DNA of 64,000 nucleotides. Origin: JAJEBT01 sp965214975. Lineage in GTDB: Bacteria > Pseudomonadota > Alphaproteobacteria > MPNO01 > UBA830. Positions 49,262 through 58,027 of the stretch are shown in pieces. The position numbers were made by a program, and so were the translations under genes. The stretch is taken from positions 1,736,001 to 1,800,000 of the forward strand of contig OZ244055.1 of NCBI GenBank assembly GCA_965214975.1, in the 5' to 3' direction. Under the pieces are notes generated by a model that searched no databases, was not told where the DNA came from, and saw only the letters and a program-made list of their open reading frames with translations. Numbering within the stretch: position 1 is the first letter of the stretch; each line of letters begins with the position of its first letter.

Positions 49262-50758
49262 TTGACCGAAACGACGTCCGACGGCTTCACGCTGGCCGAA
49301 ACCACCGTCGCCGCCATCCACGCGGCCTACGCCGACGGCGCCCTGACCGCCCGGGGACTCGTGGAGTCCTATCTCGAGCGGATCGAGGCCTACGACCGCA
49401 ACGGCCCGCGGATCAACTCGATCGTCTGCACCAGCCCGCTGGCGCTCGAGGAGGCGGACCGGCTCGACGCGGCCTTCGCCGCGTCCGGCCCCGTCGGCCC
49501 CCTTCACGGCGTTCCGATCGTCATGAAGGACCAGGGAGACGTTCTGGGCATGCCGACGACCATGGGCTCCGTGCTGTTCCGCGCCCACGTGCCGGGACGG
49601 GACTGTTTCGCCGCGGCCAGGCTCCGGCAGGCCGGCGCGGTCTTCCTCGGCAAGGCGACGCTCGGGGAGATGGGAGCGGGCGACACGCACGGCTCGCTCT
49701 TCGGCTCCACGCGCAATGTCTACGACCTCGAGCGGACCGCCGGCGGCTCGTCGGGCGGGTCGGCCGCCGCGACGTCCGCCAATCTCGCCGCCGCGGCGAT
49801 CGGGCAGGAGGGCTTCGCGTCGATCCGGCGGCCGTCGGCCTGGAACGGCATCGCCGGGATGCGGCCGACCGCGGGGCTCGTCAGCCGCGGCGGCGTCTAC
49901 GCGGGATGGCCGTCCGTCCACGGCTCGCTCGGCCCGATGGCGCGCCGGGTCGAGGATCTGGCGCGGCTTCTCGACTGCATGGTCGGCTTCGACCCGGACG
50001 ACCCGCTCACCGGGCGCGGTTTCGGGAGGGCCCCGGCAAGCTACGCGAAGGAGCTCGACGACGGCGCGCTGGAAGGCGCGCGCATCGGGATTCTCCGCGA
50101 GCCGATGGGCTACGCCAGCGAACCGGAATCGGAGGATTTCGCCAAGGTCGACGCCGTGTTCTCGCGGGCGGTCGGCGAACTCGCCGCCGCCGGCGCCGAA
50201 CTCGTCGACCCCGTCTCCGTTCCCGGCCTGAACGGTCTGCTCGCCGAGCGCGCGAGCGACGTCGAGGCCGAGGACGAGGCCTTCCGGCTCTACGCCGCCG
50301 GAAGCGCCGCCTGCCCCTTCTCGTCCCGCGAGGAGATCATGGCCTCGCCGCTCTACGGCGAGACCTTCCACGGCGTCGGGCGCCGCTGGGAAAACCGCGC
50401 CTCCCCCGCCGACTACCGCCGCCACCTCAAGGCGCGCGAGGAACTCATGACCGCCCTGCTGGCGGCGATGGCGGAACACCGGCTCGACGCCGTCGCGCAC
50501 AAGGCCGTCGAGCACCAGCCGACCCTGATCGAGGACGGCGTCAACCCGCCCTGGGTCGACCAGAAGGGCGCCCCGCACCTCAACACCTTCCTCGTGTTCG
50601 TGCCGTCGGTGGTGGTGCCCGCGGGCTTCACGTCCGACGGGCTGCCGGCGGGCGTCACCTTTCTCGGCCGGCCCTACGCCGACGCCGCCGTGCTGCGGCT
50701 CGCCCACGCCTACGAACGGGCGACCGGGCATCGCCGGCCCCCGGACTGCGCGCCGTGA
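49262..50758 (+). CDS. Amidase signature family hydrolase
   Basis: An amide hydrolase of the amidase signature family, 498 residues. The catalytic triad is visible: Lys89 in HGVPIVMKDQ, cis-Ser164 in GGSSGGSAA, and the nucleophile Ser187 in EGFASIRRPS. The substrate is unknown; the family includes bacterial amidases acting on aliphatic and aryl amides. A TTG at 49262 with GGGAGAG upstream is the best start because the conserved FTLAETTVAAIHAAY helix begins just after it; no ATG in frame is close. A nitrile hydratase alpha gene at the window end could in principle make amides for such an enzyme, but the two are 13 kb apart. Confidence 0.86.
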   Translation: MTETTSDGFTLAETTVAAIHAAYADGALTARGLVESYLERIEAYDRNGPRINSIVCTSPLALEEADRLDAAFAASGPVGPLHGVPIVMKDQGDVLGMPTTMGSVLFRAHVPGRDCFAAARLRQAGAVFLGKATLGEMGAGDTHGSLFGSTRNVYDLERTAGGSSGGSAAATSANLAAAAIGQEGFASIRRPSAWNGIAGMRPTAGLVSRGGVYAGWPSVHGSLGPMARRVEDLARLLDCMVGFDPDDPLTGRGFGRAPASYAKELDDGALEGARIGILREPMGYASEPESEDFAKVDAVFSRAVGELAAAGAELVDPVSVPGLNGLLAERASDVEAEDEAFRLYAAGSAACPFSSREEIMASPLYGETFHGVGRRWENRASPADYRRHLKAREELMTALLAAMAEHRLDAVAHKAVEHQPTLIEDGVNPPWVDQKGAPHLNTFLVFVPSVVVPAGFTSDGLPAGVTFLGRPYADAAVLRLAHAYERATGHRRPPDCAP

Positions 50759-50768
50759 CCGCGGCCGT

Positions 50769-50797
50769 GTGACACCCGGGAGCCGGGCCGCTAGACT
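50769..50797 (+). promoter_or_regulatory. Probable promoter of the M24-family gene
   Basis: GTGACA (50769-50774) with a 17-base spacer and TAGACT (50792-50797), 33 bases before the ATG at 50830. The -10 context GCTAGACT resembles those before dxs and the NHLM operon (GCTAGAGT and ACTAGAGT). Confidence 0.45.
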
Positions 50798-50829
50798 CTT
50801 CGGGAACCGGCGGCCTGGGGGAGACAGGA

Positions 50830-52134
50830 ATGCCACGGGATTCCACGGAAGACGCCGTCGCCGGAACGCCCGGCGATCTCGATCCCTGCTACAGCTGGGA
50901 TCGCGCCATCCCCGCCCCCGGCCATTCCGGGGTCGATTTCGAGCGGCGCGTCGATTTCGGCCGGCTCCACCGCTACCGCCTGGCGCGGGCGCGCCAGGCG
51001 CTTCGCGATTCCGACCTCGGATCGCTTCTCTGCTTCGACAACAACAACATCCGCTACATCACCTCGACCGTCATCGGCGAATGGTCGCGCGACAAGATGT
51101 GCCGCTACGCGCTGCTTGCCGGGGACGGCGAACCGCATCTGTGGGACTTCGGGTCGGCGGCCGCCCATCACCGCCTGCACGCGCCGTGGCTGCCCGACGA
51201 CCACTGCCACGCGGGCATGCTGGGGCTGCGCGGCACGGTGCCGCCGGACGCCGGCCTGATGCGGCGCGCGGCGGCCGAGATCCGGGCCATGCTCGCCGAC
51301 GCCGGCGTCGGCGGCATGCCCGTGGGCGTGGATTTCTGCGAGCCTCCGATGATGCTCGCCCTGCAGGACGAGGGCCTGACCGTGGTCGACGGCCAGCAGG
51401 TGATGCTCGACGCCCGCGAGATCAAGAACATCGACGAGATCACGCTTCTCAACCAGGCCTCGGCCATGGTCGACGCCGTCTACCAGATGATCGGCGAGGA
51501 GCTGAAGCCGGGCGTCCGCGAGAACGACATCGTCGCCCGGGCCAACCGGATGCTCTACGAGATGGGATCCGACGACGTCGAGGCCATCAACGCGATCTCC
51601 GGGGAGCGGTGCTGCCCCCATCCGCACAACTTCACGGACCGCATCGTGCGCCCCGGCGACCAGGCCTTCTTCGACATCCTGCACTCCTACTCCGGCTACC
51701 GCACCTGCTACTACCGGACCTTCAACGTCGGCCGCTCCACGCCCGCCCAGGAGGACGCCTACAAGCAGTGCCGGGAATGGCTCGACGCGGCGATCGAGCT
51801 GGTCCGCCCCGGCGTGTCGACCGCGGAGATCGCGTCGGTCTGGCCGAAGGCCGGGGAGTTCGGCTTCGCCAACGAGATGGAGGCCTTTGCGCTCCAGTTC
51901 GGGCACGGCCTCGGCGTCGCGCTTCACGAACGGCCGATCATCTCGCGGCTGTGCTCCCTCGACGACCCGAAGGAGATCAGGGCCGGCATGGTGTTCGCGC
52001 TCGAGACCTACTGCCCCGCCAGCGACGGCTTCTCGGCGGCCCGCATCGAGGAGGAGATGATCGTGACCCCCGACGGGCCCCAGGTCATCAGCCTCTACCC
52101 GGCCGAAGACCTGCCGATCGCCAACCCCTACTGA
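50830..52134 (+). CDS. M24 (pita-bread) family protein, creatinase/Xaa-Pro peptidase-like
   Basis: A protein of 434 residues with the two-domain layout of the creatinase/prolidase/DddP group: an N-terminal domain with DLGSLLCFDNNNIRYITSTVIG and LWDFGSAAAHH, and a C-terminal pita-bread domain. Of the five usual metal ligands Asp282 (FFDILHS), His359 (GHGLGVALHERP), Glu392 (ALETYCP) and Glu407 (RIEEEMIV) are present, but the second Asp position reads TCYYRTF, giving Cys293. It may therefore be a non-peptidase member such as a lyase or hydrolase; DddP-type DMSP lyase is one relative, but the match is not close enough to name it. The E1 genes follow after 19 bases, suggesting a shared catabolic operon. 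Confidence 0.8.
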   Translation: MPRDSTEDAVAGTPGDLDPCYSWDRAIPAPGHSGVDFERRVDFGRLHRYRLARARQALRDSDLGSLLCFDNNNIRYITSTVIGEWSRDKMCRYALLAGDGEPHLWDFGSAAAHHRLHAPWLPDDHCHAGMLGLRGTVPPDAGLMRRAAAEIRAMLADAGVGGMPVGVDFCEPPMMLALQDEGLTVVDGQQVMLDAREIKNIDEITLLNQASAMVDAVYQMIGEELKPGVRENDIVARANRMLYEMGSDDVEAINAISGERCCPHPHNFTDRIVRPGDQAFFDILHSYSGYRTCYYRTFNVGRSTPAQEDAYKQCREWLDAAIELVRPGVSTAEIASVWPKAGEFGFANEMEAFALQFGHGLGVALHERPIISRLCSLDDPKEIRAGMVFALETYCPASDGFSAARIEEEMIVTPDGPQVISLYPAEDLPIANPY

Positions 52135-52153
52135 CCGGCGGCGGGGGCGGGCC

Positions 52154-53221
52154 TTGGCACGGACCGCGCGAAGCGGGGGCGGACGGCGCGGGACCGCCGC
52201 CCCGAAGCGGCGGGGCGCCGGGAAACGGGCGGTCAACGACGACCTCGGCGAGCCGACCCGTCTCGCGCTGTGGCGGTCCCAGCTCGAGATCCGCCATCTC
52301 GAGCAGCGGGCCCACGATCTCTACCTGCGGAACCTGATCGGCGGCACCAGCCATCTGGCGCTCGGCCACGAGGCCGTGGCGGCGGGTTTCGCGACGGCGA
52401 TGCGGCCGGACGACTGGACGTTCTGCACCTATCGCGGCCATCACCACACGCTCGCGCGCGGCGCCCCGATGGAGGGCATCCTCGGCGAGCTCATGGGCCG
52501 TGAATGCGGGCTTCTGCAGGGCAAGGGCGGCTCCATGCACCTCACCTCGGTCGAGCACGGGGCCATGGGCTCCTACGCGATCATCGGCGCCCACCTCCCG
52601 ATCGCGATGGGCGCCGCGTGGACCGCCCAGTACCGCGGCACCGGCCAGGTCTCGGCCTGCTTCTTCGGCGACGGGACCACCAACATCGGCGCCTTCCACG
52701 AGGCCCTCAATCTCGCGGCGGTGTGGAAGCTGCCGGTCGTCTTCGTCTGCGAGAACAACCTCTACATGGAATACACGCCGATCGCCGACGTCACGGCGGT
52801 CGACAGCCCCGCGGCCGACCGCGCCGCGTCCTACGGCCTGGAGCGAATCGTCGTCGACGGCAACGACGCGGACGTCGTCTACCGCACGGCCGGAGCCGCC
52901 TTCGACAAGGCGCGCCGCGGCGACGGCCCGTCGCTGGTCGAGTGCCTGACCTACCGCCACTCGGGCCACAGCCGCAGCGATCCGGCGACCTACCGCCCGC
53001 CCGGGGAGCTCGAGGCCTGGCTCGAGAAGGATCCCCTGAAACGCTACAGGGAACGGCTCGCGGAATTCGGCGTCTCCGGGGAGACCGCGGACGCCGTCGA
53101 GGAACGGGTGCGCGAGGAGGTCGACCGCGCCACGCGCGCCGCCGAGGCCTCGCCGCCGCCGGGCGAGCACGCCGTCGGGACGGACGTGTGGGCCGACGGG
53201 GGGTCCGCATGGCGGAACTGA
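52154..53221 (+). CDS. 2-oxoacid (pyruvate/acetoin-type) dehydrogenase E1 alpha
   Basis: The alpha subunit of a thiamine-diphosphate-dependent dehydrogenase of the pyruvate/acetoin type, 355 residues. The TPP motif is FFGDGTTNIGAFHEALNLAAVWKLPVVFVCENN, and the RGHHHTLARG, GRECGLLQGKGGSMHL, SLVECLTYRHSGHSRSDP segments are typical of acetoin or pyruvate E1 alpha. A basic, low-complexity N-terminus of about 28 residues precedes the fold; the TTG at 52154 was taken as start because no ATG lies nearby. The beta subunit gene overlaps by 13 bases. No E2 or E3 gene is present, so the complex would need partners from elsewhere. Confidence 0.88.
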   Translation: MARTARSGGGRRGTAAPKRRGAGKRAVNDDLGEPTRLALWRSQLEIRHLEQRAHDLYLRNLIGGTSHLALGHEAVAAGFATAMRPDDWTFCTYRGHHHTLARGAPMEGILGELMGRECGLLQGKGGSMHLTSVEHGAMGSYAIIGAHLPIAMGAAWTAQYRGTGQVSACFFGDGTTNIGAFHEALNLAAVWKLPVVFVCENNLYMEYTPIADVTAVDSPAADRAASYGLERIVVDGNDADVVYRTAGAAFDKARRGDGPSLVECLTYRHSGHSRSDPATYRPPGELEAWLEKDPLKRYRERLAEFGVSGETADAVEERVREEVDRATRAAEASPPPGEHAVGTDVWADGGSAWRN

Positions 53222-54186
53222 TCTACCGCGCCGCGGTTTCGGCCGCGATCGCCCAGGAGATGCGGCGCGACGACAGCGTCGTGTTCCTCGGCGAGGACGT
53301 CGGCGCCGCCGGCGGCGTCTTCAAGGCCACCGAGGGCCTGCTGGACGAGTTCGGGCCGACGCGGGTGCGCGACACGCCGATCTCCGAACAGGCCATACTC
53401 GGCGCCGCGATGGGCGCCGCCATGACCGGCCTGCGGCCGGTCGCCGAGATCATGTTCTCGGACTTTCTCGCCGTGTGCTGGGATCTCGTGGCCAACGAGA
53501 TCGCGAAGACCCGCTACATGACGGGCGGCCAGGTGGCGCTTCCCCTGGTCGTGCGCACCGCCAACGGCGGCGGCGGCCGCTTCGGCGCGCAGCATTCCCA
53601 GTCGGTCGAGAACTGGGCGATGATGGTTCCGGGCCTCAAGGTGGTCGCCCCGTCCACGCCGGCCGACGTGATGGGCCTGCTCGCGGCGGCGATCCGCGAT
53701 CCGGATCCGGTGATCTTCTTCGAGCACAAGGCGCTCTACGGAACCTCGGGCGAGGTTCCCGAAGGCGAGCACGTCGACGCCCTGGGGACCGCGAAGATCC
53801 TGCGCACCGGCGGCGATGTCGCGATCTGCGCCCTCGCGGCGATGGTTCCGCGGGCGCTCGCGGCCGCCGAGGAACTGTCCTCGGCGCACGGCATCGAGGC
53901 CTCGGTCGTCGACCTGCGGTCGCTGGTGCCGCTCGACACGCGGACGGTGCTCTGCGAGGTCGCGCGCAGCGGACGGCTGGTGACGGTCGAGGAGAACCCC
54001 CGCCTCTGCGGCTGGGGCGCCGAGATCGCGTCGATCGTGCTGGAGGAGGCGTTCTGGGATCTCGACGCGCCGGCGCTTCGCGTCACGACGCCGCACGTGC
54101 CGCTTCCGGCGGCGCCCGGTCTCGAGGACGCCGCCCTGCCCTCGGTCGAGAGGATCGTCCGGGAGGTTTCCGGGAGCCTTTCCTGA
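53209..54186 (+). CDS. 2-oxoacid dehydrogenase E1 beta
   Basis: The beta subunit that pairs with the upstream E1 alpha, 325 residues. Family marks are IAQEMRRDDSVVFLGEDVGAAGG, RVRDTPISEQAILGAAMGAAMTGLRPVAEIMFSDF, GGGGRFGAQHSQSVE, the IFFEHKALYG strand and SVVDLRSLVPLDTRTV in the C-terminal domain. It overlaps the alpha gene by 13 bases. It ends the plus-strand run (M24, E1 alpha, E1 beta) and converges on the UbiD-family gene, 20 bases from its stop. The actual 2-oxoacid or acetoin substrate is not predictable. Confidence 0.91.
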   Translation: MAELIYRAAVSAAIAQEMRRDDSVVFLGEDVGAAGGVFKATEGLLDEFGPTRVRDTPISEQAILGAAMGAAMTGLRPVAEIMFSDFLAVCWDLVANEIAKTRYMTGGQVALPLVVRTANGGGGRFGAQHSQSVENWAMMVPGLKVVAPSTPADVMGLLAAAIRDPDPVIFFEHKALYGTSGEVPEGEHVDALGTAKILRTGGDVAICALAAMVPRALAAAEELSSAHGIEASVVDLRSLVPLDTRTVLCEVARSGRLVTVEENPRLCGWGAEIASIVLEEAFWDLDAPALRVTTPHVPLPAAPGLEDAALPSVERIVREVSGSLS

Positions 54187-54205
54187 CGCCGCCGGGCCCG
54201 CGCGG

Positions 54206-55615
54206 TCAGGCGAGCCCGTCGACGTAGTCCTCCAGGCGGATCCTCTCCCACGCCTCGCGGGGCGGGCGAATGCGTTCGGCGAACGGCAGCGTCGCCGGGC
54301 GCGTGGCGTCGATGATCAGCTTGGTCTGCATCGGCCCCTTCTCGGCGCGCACCTCGCCGTAGGCCGACGGGTCGAGGTGGGCGCCCATGGCGTGGGGTAT
54401 CGTCGCCAGGCCGCGGTCGGCCTGCAGATGGGTCGAGATCGCCCACCACATCTCCCGCTCGTCGTAGATGTCGACGTCCTCGTCGACGACGACGGCGATC
54501 TTCAGGTTGGGCTCGGCGGCGACCGCGGCCAGGCCGGCCGACTTGCCCTCGCCCTGGACGCGCTTGCGGATCGCGACGAACGCCGTGAAGATGCAGGTGC
54601 CGCAGGGCGGCAGGTGCACGGCGGTCACCGACGGCACCAGCTTGGCCACCGAATCGTAGACCGTGCTCTCGTGGCTCAGCACGCCGGCGAGGTTGTGCTC
54701 CCGGTGCGAGGGGTCGAGGTCGTGGTAGACCGCGTCCCTGCGCATGGTCACGGCGCGCACCTGCATGAGGCCGACGGGATCCTTCCTGGGCCCGTAGAAT
54801 CCCGTGTATTCCGAGAACGGTCCGTCGCTGGTCTCGCGCGCGGGATCGAGCACGCCCTCGATCGCGATCTCGGCCCATGCCGGAACCGGGATGTCGACGG
54901 ACTCGCCGTCGACGACCTCGAGGGCCTCGCCGAGAAGCGCGCCCATGACCCCGTACTCGTCGCTGTCGATCGACTGCTTCGACAGCGCGCCGAGAACGAC
55001 GGCCGGGTGGTGCCCGATGAACAGCGCCGCCTCCATCGGTTTCCCGAGCTCCCTGTACTTCCGGTAGATGTAGCCGGCGTGGTGGGCGGGGTTGAACATG
55101 CAGGCGATCTCCCGGGGGCCCTTGATCTCGTGGCGGTAGACCCCGGCGTTGAGCACGCCGGTCTCGGGGTCGCGGACCACGAGCACGCCGATCGAGATGT
55201 ACCTGCCGGAGTTCTTCTGCGCATGCGTGACCACCGGGAGCCGGCCGACGTCGACGTCGTCGCCCTCGAACACGACCTGCCGGACCGGCGCGTCGGCGCG
55301 GCCGACGGCCACCGGATCGAGCGGGCTGGCGGCGCGCTTGCGGAACGTGTCGAGAATCGCGCTCTTCGGCTCGTCGGGATCGACGCCGAGCGCGAGGCCG
55401 AGAAGCTCGTAGCTGCCGAACAGGTTGGTCACGAGCGGCATGTCCGAACCGGCGACGTTCTCGAAGCGGATCACCGGATACCGGTCGCGGGCCGCGAATT
55501 TCTGCTGGATGACGCACGGCTCGTAGACCGTGTCCACGAGCCGCGAGACGGTCGCGAAACGCTCCGGTCCGCGCTGGCGGATTTCCGCGAGAAACTGGTG
55601 CAGATCCCTGTTCAT
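54206..55615 (-). CDS. UbiD family decarboxylase
   Basis: A prenylated-FMN-dependent (de)carboxylase of the UbiD family, 469 residues. Typical segments are VTHAQKNSGRYISIGVLVVRDPETG, AGVYRHEIKG, EAALFIGHHPAVVLGALS, EIAIEGVLDP followed by GPFSEYTGFYGP (with the conserved Glu-Tyr), and LKIAVVVDEDVDIYDEREMWWAISTHLQADRG. The family includes ubiquinone precursor decarboxylase and enzymes for aromatic and unsaturated acids. Its length and the absence of ubi genes nearby make a catabolic role as likely as ubiquinone synthesis. The UbiX-type flavin prenyltransferase is not in the window. Confidence 0.87.
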   Translation of the reverse strand: MNRDLHQFLAEIRQRGPERFATVSRLVDTVYEPCVIQQKFAARDRYPVIRFENVAGSDMPLVTNLFGSYELLGLALGVDPDEPKSAILDTFRKRAASPLDPVAVGRADAPVRQVVFEGDDVDVGRLPVVTHAQKNSGRYISIGVLVVRDPETGVLNAGVYRHEIKGPREIACMFNPAHHAGYIYRKYRELGKPMEAALFIGHHPAVVLGALSKQSIDSDEYGVMGALLGEALEVVDGESVDIPVPAWAEIAIEGVLDPARETSDGPFSEYTGFYGPRKDPVGLMQVRAVTMRRDAVYHDLDPSHREHNLAGVLSHESTVYDSVAKLVPSVTAVHLPPCGTCIFTAFVAIRKRVQGEGKSAGLAAVAAEPNLKIAVVVDEDVDIYDEREMWWAISTHLQADRGLATIPHAMGAHLDPSAYGEVRAEKGPMQTKLIIDATRPATLPFAERIRPPREAWERIRLEDYVDGLA

Positions 55616-55816
55616 TCCCGTGCTCCCTTCACCCGCGCCCCCGCCTTCCCCGCCGGCCCCGGCGGGACGCCGGGCGCGTCGCCGCCCGCCGGCGCGGTCC
55701 GCATGGCGGGGTGCCCGCCCATTGTCGATACGCGGCCGCCGTCGCGTCAAGAAGGCCGCGCGCAACCGCCGGGAAACGTCCCGGTCCGCGCGGGCCGGAC
55801 GGGACCGCGTCCGGCG

Positions 55817-56329
55817 TCAGGGCCCGGCGTCCGGTTCCGCCACCGCGACGACCCTGTCCCCGGGGCGCCATCCCGAGAGAACCTCCCTGAGGTCGCTCTC
55901 GGCGAGCGCCACGCACCCTTCCGTCGGCGGATACCCGTTCCCGGCGACGTGGACGAAGACGGCGCTGCCCGCGCCCGGCACGACCGGGTCGCGGTTGTGG
56001 TCGGTGGCGACCACGACGTCGTAGAGCCCGTCGTCCCGCCACAGGCGCTCGCACCGCGCGGGATGCGGCAGGACGACGCGGCGGTTGTAGTCACCGTGTT
56101 CCGGATCGTCGCACCACCCGAAGCGCGGCCCGAGCGGCGAGACCGGAAGCGCCGTGACCGGACGCCGGACCCTGTCGGGCCGGTAGAAGACCTCCGCCAG
56201 GCGCATCTCGCCCTCGGGGGTCGCTCCGTCGCCTTCCCTCTTCCGCCGCCGGATTCCGGCGCGGCCGACCGCGCAGGCGTAGCGGCGGTCCCCCCACGTC
56301 GCGCCGGCCCCCGAAACCACGAGTTCCAT
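55817..56329 (-). CDS. L,D-transpeptidase (YkuD) family protein
   Basis: A small YkuD-fold protein of 170 residues, likely an L,D-transpeptidase or related peptidoglycan-acting enzyme. The catalytic site is VFVHVAGNGYPPTEGCVALAESD, with His127 and Cys139; the usual S-H/R-G-C is TEGC here, as in the group annotated as L,D-transpeptidase family proteins with a single short domain. DGATPEGEMRL and GDYNRRVVLPH also fit. No signal peptide is evident at this start, which is unusual for an envelope enzyme. It is divergent from the response regulator gene. Confidence 0.78.
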   Translation of the reverse strand: MELVVSGAGATWGDRRYACAVGRAGIRRRKREGDGATPEGEMRLAEVFYRPDRVRRPVTALPVSPLGPRFGWCDDPEHGDYNRRVVLPHPARCERLWRDDGLYDVVVATDHNRDPVVPGAGSAVFVHVAGNGYPPTEGCVALAESDLREVLSGWRPGDRVVAVAEPDAGP

Positions 56330-56406
56330 CGCGTTCCCCCGCTCTCCCGGCGGCGAACCGGCCGACCTTGCATCTCCGGGACTTGCCTGCAGGGTAGCAC
56401 CCGCGG

Positions 56407-57126
56407 ATGCTGGGCGGCGAACCGGGAGCGTCGGGAATGCAGAAGGACGAAAGCCGCCTCCCGCCCGGCGGCGCGAGGATTCTCCTCGCCGACGGCGACG
56501 ACCTGTTCCGCGGCGCCGTCGGCGAGCAGCTGCGCGGGGAATTCGCCGTCGAGGAGGCCGGCACCGGAACCGCGGCGCTCGCCGCGTGCCGCGCCGCGGA
56601 GCCCGACCTCGCGATTCTCGACGCGGGACTCGCCGGGATCGACGGGCGGGAGGTCTGCCGCCGGATCCGGCTCGAGGGCGGCAGGTGCCCGATCATCATG
56701 CTGGAGGCCGGTGACGGCGGCCCGGTCCCGGACTTCGGCGCCAGCGACCGCCTCGCCAAGCCGTTCCGCATCGGCGAGCTTCTGGACAGGGTCCGGGCGC
56801 ATCTCGGCCGGCACGACGCGGACCCCGTCTTCGTCGTCGGCCCGTGGTCGTTCCGTCCCGCGGCGAGGACGCTCGCGGACCTCGGCGGCGGCGGGACCGT
56901 TCCCCTCACCGAGATGGAATCGGCCATTCTCCGCCATCTCCTGCAGGCCGGGGACCGGGCGGTCGGGCGCGAGGAGCTTCTGGACGAGGTGTGGGGATAC
57001 GATCCCGGCGTGACCACGCACACCCTCGAGACCCACGTCTACAGGCTGCGCCGGAAGATCGAGCCCGACCCCTCGCGGCCGGGGATCCTGCGCTCCGACC
57101 GCGGCGGCTACAGACTCGTGCCCTGA
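56407..57126 (+). CDS. OmpR/PhoB-family response regulator
   Basis: A DNA-binding response regulator of 239 residues. The receiver domain (about 24-135) has the phospho-acceptor Asp72 (AILDAGLAG) and Lys118 (RLAKPFRIGELLDRV), but where a Thr/Ser is normally found before the alpha4 loop it reads IIMLEAG, so the switch residue is Glu. The C-terminal winged helix (about 140-238) has TEMESAILRHLLQAGDRAVGREELLDEVWGYDPGVTTHTLETHVYRLRRKIEPDP. No histidine kinase gene is adjacent, so it is an orphan. The ATG at 56407 and one ten codons later are both possible starts. Confidence 0.86.
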   Translation: MLGGEPGASGMQKDESRLPPGGARILLADGDDLFRGAVGEQLRGEFAVEEAGTGTAALAACRAAEPDLAILDAGLAGIDGREVCRRIRLEGGRCPIIMLEAGDGGPVPDFGASDRLAKPFRIGELLDRVRAHLGRHDADPVFVVGPWSFRPAARTLADLGGGGTVPLTEMESAILRHLLQAGDRAVGREELLDEVWGYDPGVTTHTLETHVYRLRRKIEPDPSRPGILRSDRGGYRLVP

Positions 57127-57196
57127 CCGCGATGCCGCCCGCGGCGGAAATCCGCTATACTGCGCTCCCCCGGACGGCGAACGGATCTGGCGAAGG

Positions 57197-58027
57197 ATGA
57201 CGGAAAGCGACTTTCTCGTCCGGTTCTGGGGCGTCCGCGGATCCATCGCCTGCCCGGGGCCGGAAACGGTGGCCTACGGCGGCAACACCTCGTGCGTCGC
57301 CGTCCATTGCGGCCCGCATCCGCTGGTGTTCGACGCCGGCACCGGGATCCGGAAACTCGGCGAGCGGCTGGCCGCGAGCGGCGCCGCGGACATCGACCTG
57401 TTCCTGACCCACACCCATCTCGACCACGTCGAGGGGCTGCCGTTCTTCCGCCCGATCCATCTGCCCGGCCGCCGGACGAGGATCTGGTCGGGCCATCTCG
57501 GCGGCGGCGCCACCACCGAGGGGGCGGTGCGGCACCTGATGAGTCCGCCGATCTTCCCGCTCTCGCTCGAGATGCTCGGCGGCGAGATCGACTTCCGGGA
57601 CTTCGCGGCCGGCGACGTCCTGACCCCCCTGCCCGGCGTCGCGATCCGCACCGCGCCGCTCAACCACCCCCAGAACGCCACCGGCTACCGCGTCGAGTAC
57701 GGCGGCCGGTCGGTCTGCTACGTGACCGACACCGAGCACGACCCCGGAAGGCCGGACGAGAACGTGCTCGCCCTGATCGAGGGAGCCGGCCTCGTGATCT
57801 ACGACGCCATGTTCGTCGACGACGAGCATCCGCGCCACGCCGGCTGGGGCCACTCCACCTGGCAGGAGGGCGTGCGGCTGTGCCGGCGGGCCGGCGCGGA
57901 AAGGCTCGCGATCTTCCACCATCTGCCCGAGCGCGCCGACGCCGATCTCGACCGCATCGCCGAGGAGGCGGCGCAGGCCTTCCCCGGCGCCGTGGTGGCG
58001 CGCGAGGGCCTGACGCTCGCGCCGTGA
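57197..58027 (+). CDS. MBL fold metallo-hydrolase
   Basis: A metallo-beta-lactamase-fold hydrolase of 276 residues. The start of the fold is FWGVRGSIACPGPETVAYGGNTSC, typical of the phosphodiesterase-like group, and the metal motif is THTHLDHVEG (His72, His74, Asp76, His77), with the further ligands in YVTDTEHD and FHHLPER. Cyclic-nucleotide or RNA-type phosphodiesters are possible substrates, and a class III cyclase lies 0.9 kb downstream. A TATACT box at 57156-57161 lies just upstream. Its stop overlaps the next start. Confidence 0.85.
   Translation: MTESDFLVRFWGVRGSIACPGPETVAYGGNTSCVAVHCGPHPLVFDAGTGIRKLGERLAASGAADIDLFLTHTHLDHVEGLPFFRPIHLPGRRTRIWSGHLGGGATTEGAVRHLMSPPIFPLSLEMLGGEIDFRDFAAGDVLTPLPGVAIRTAPLNHPQNATGYRVEYGGRSVCYVTDTEHDPGRPDENVLALIEGAGLVIYDAMFVDDEHPRHAGWGHSTWQEGVRLCRRAGAERLAIFHHLPERADADLDRIAEEAAQAFPGAVVAREGLTLAP

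Noticed and set aside
50830..52134. Naming the M24 protein as DMSP lyase DddP
   Set aside because: The N-terminal domain shows some resemblance, but one metal ligand is changed and the match is too loose for a specific name.
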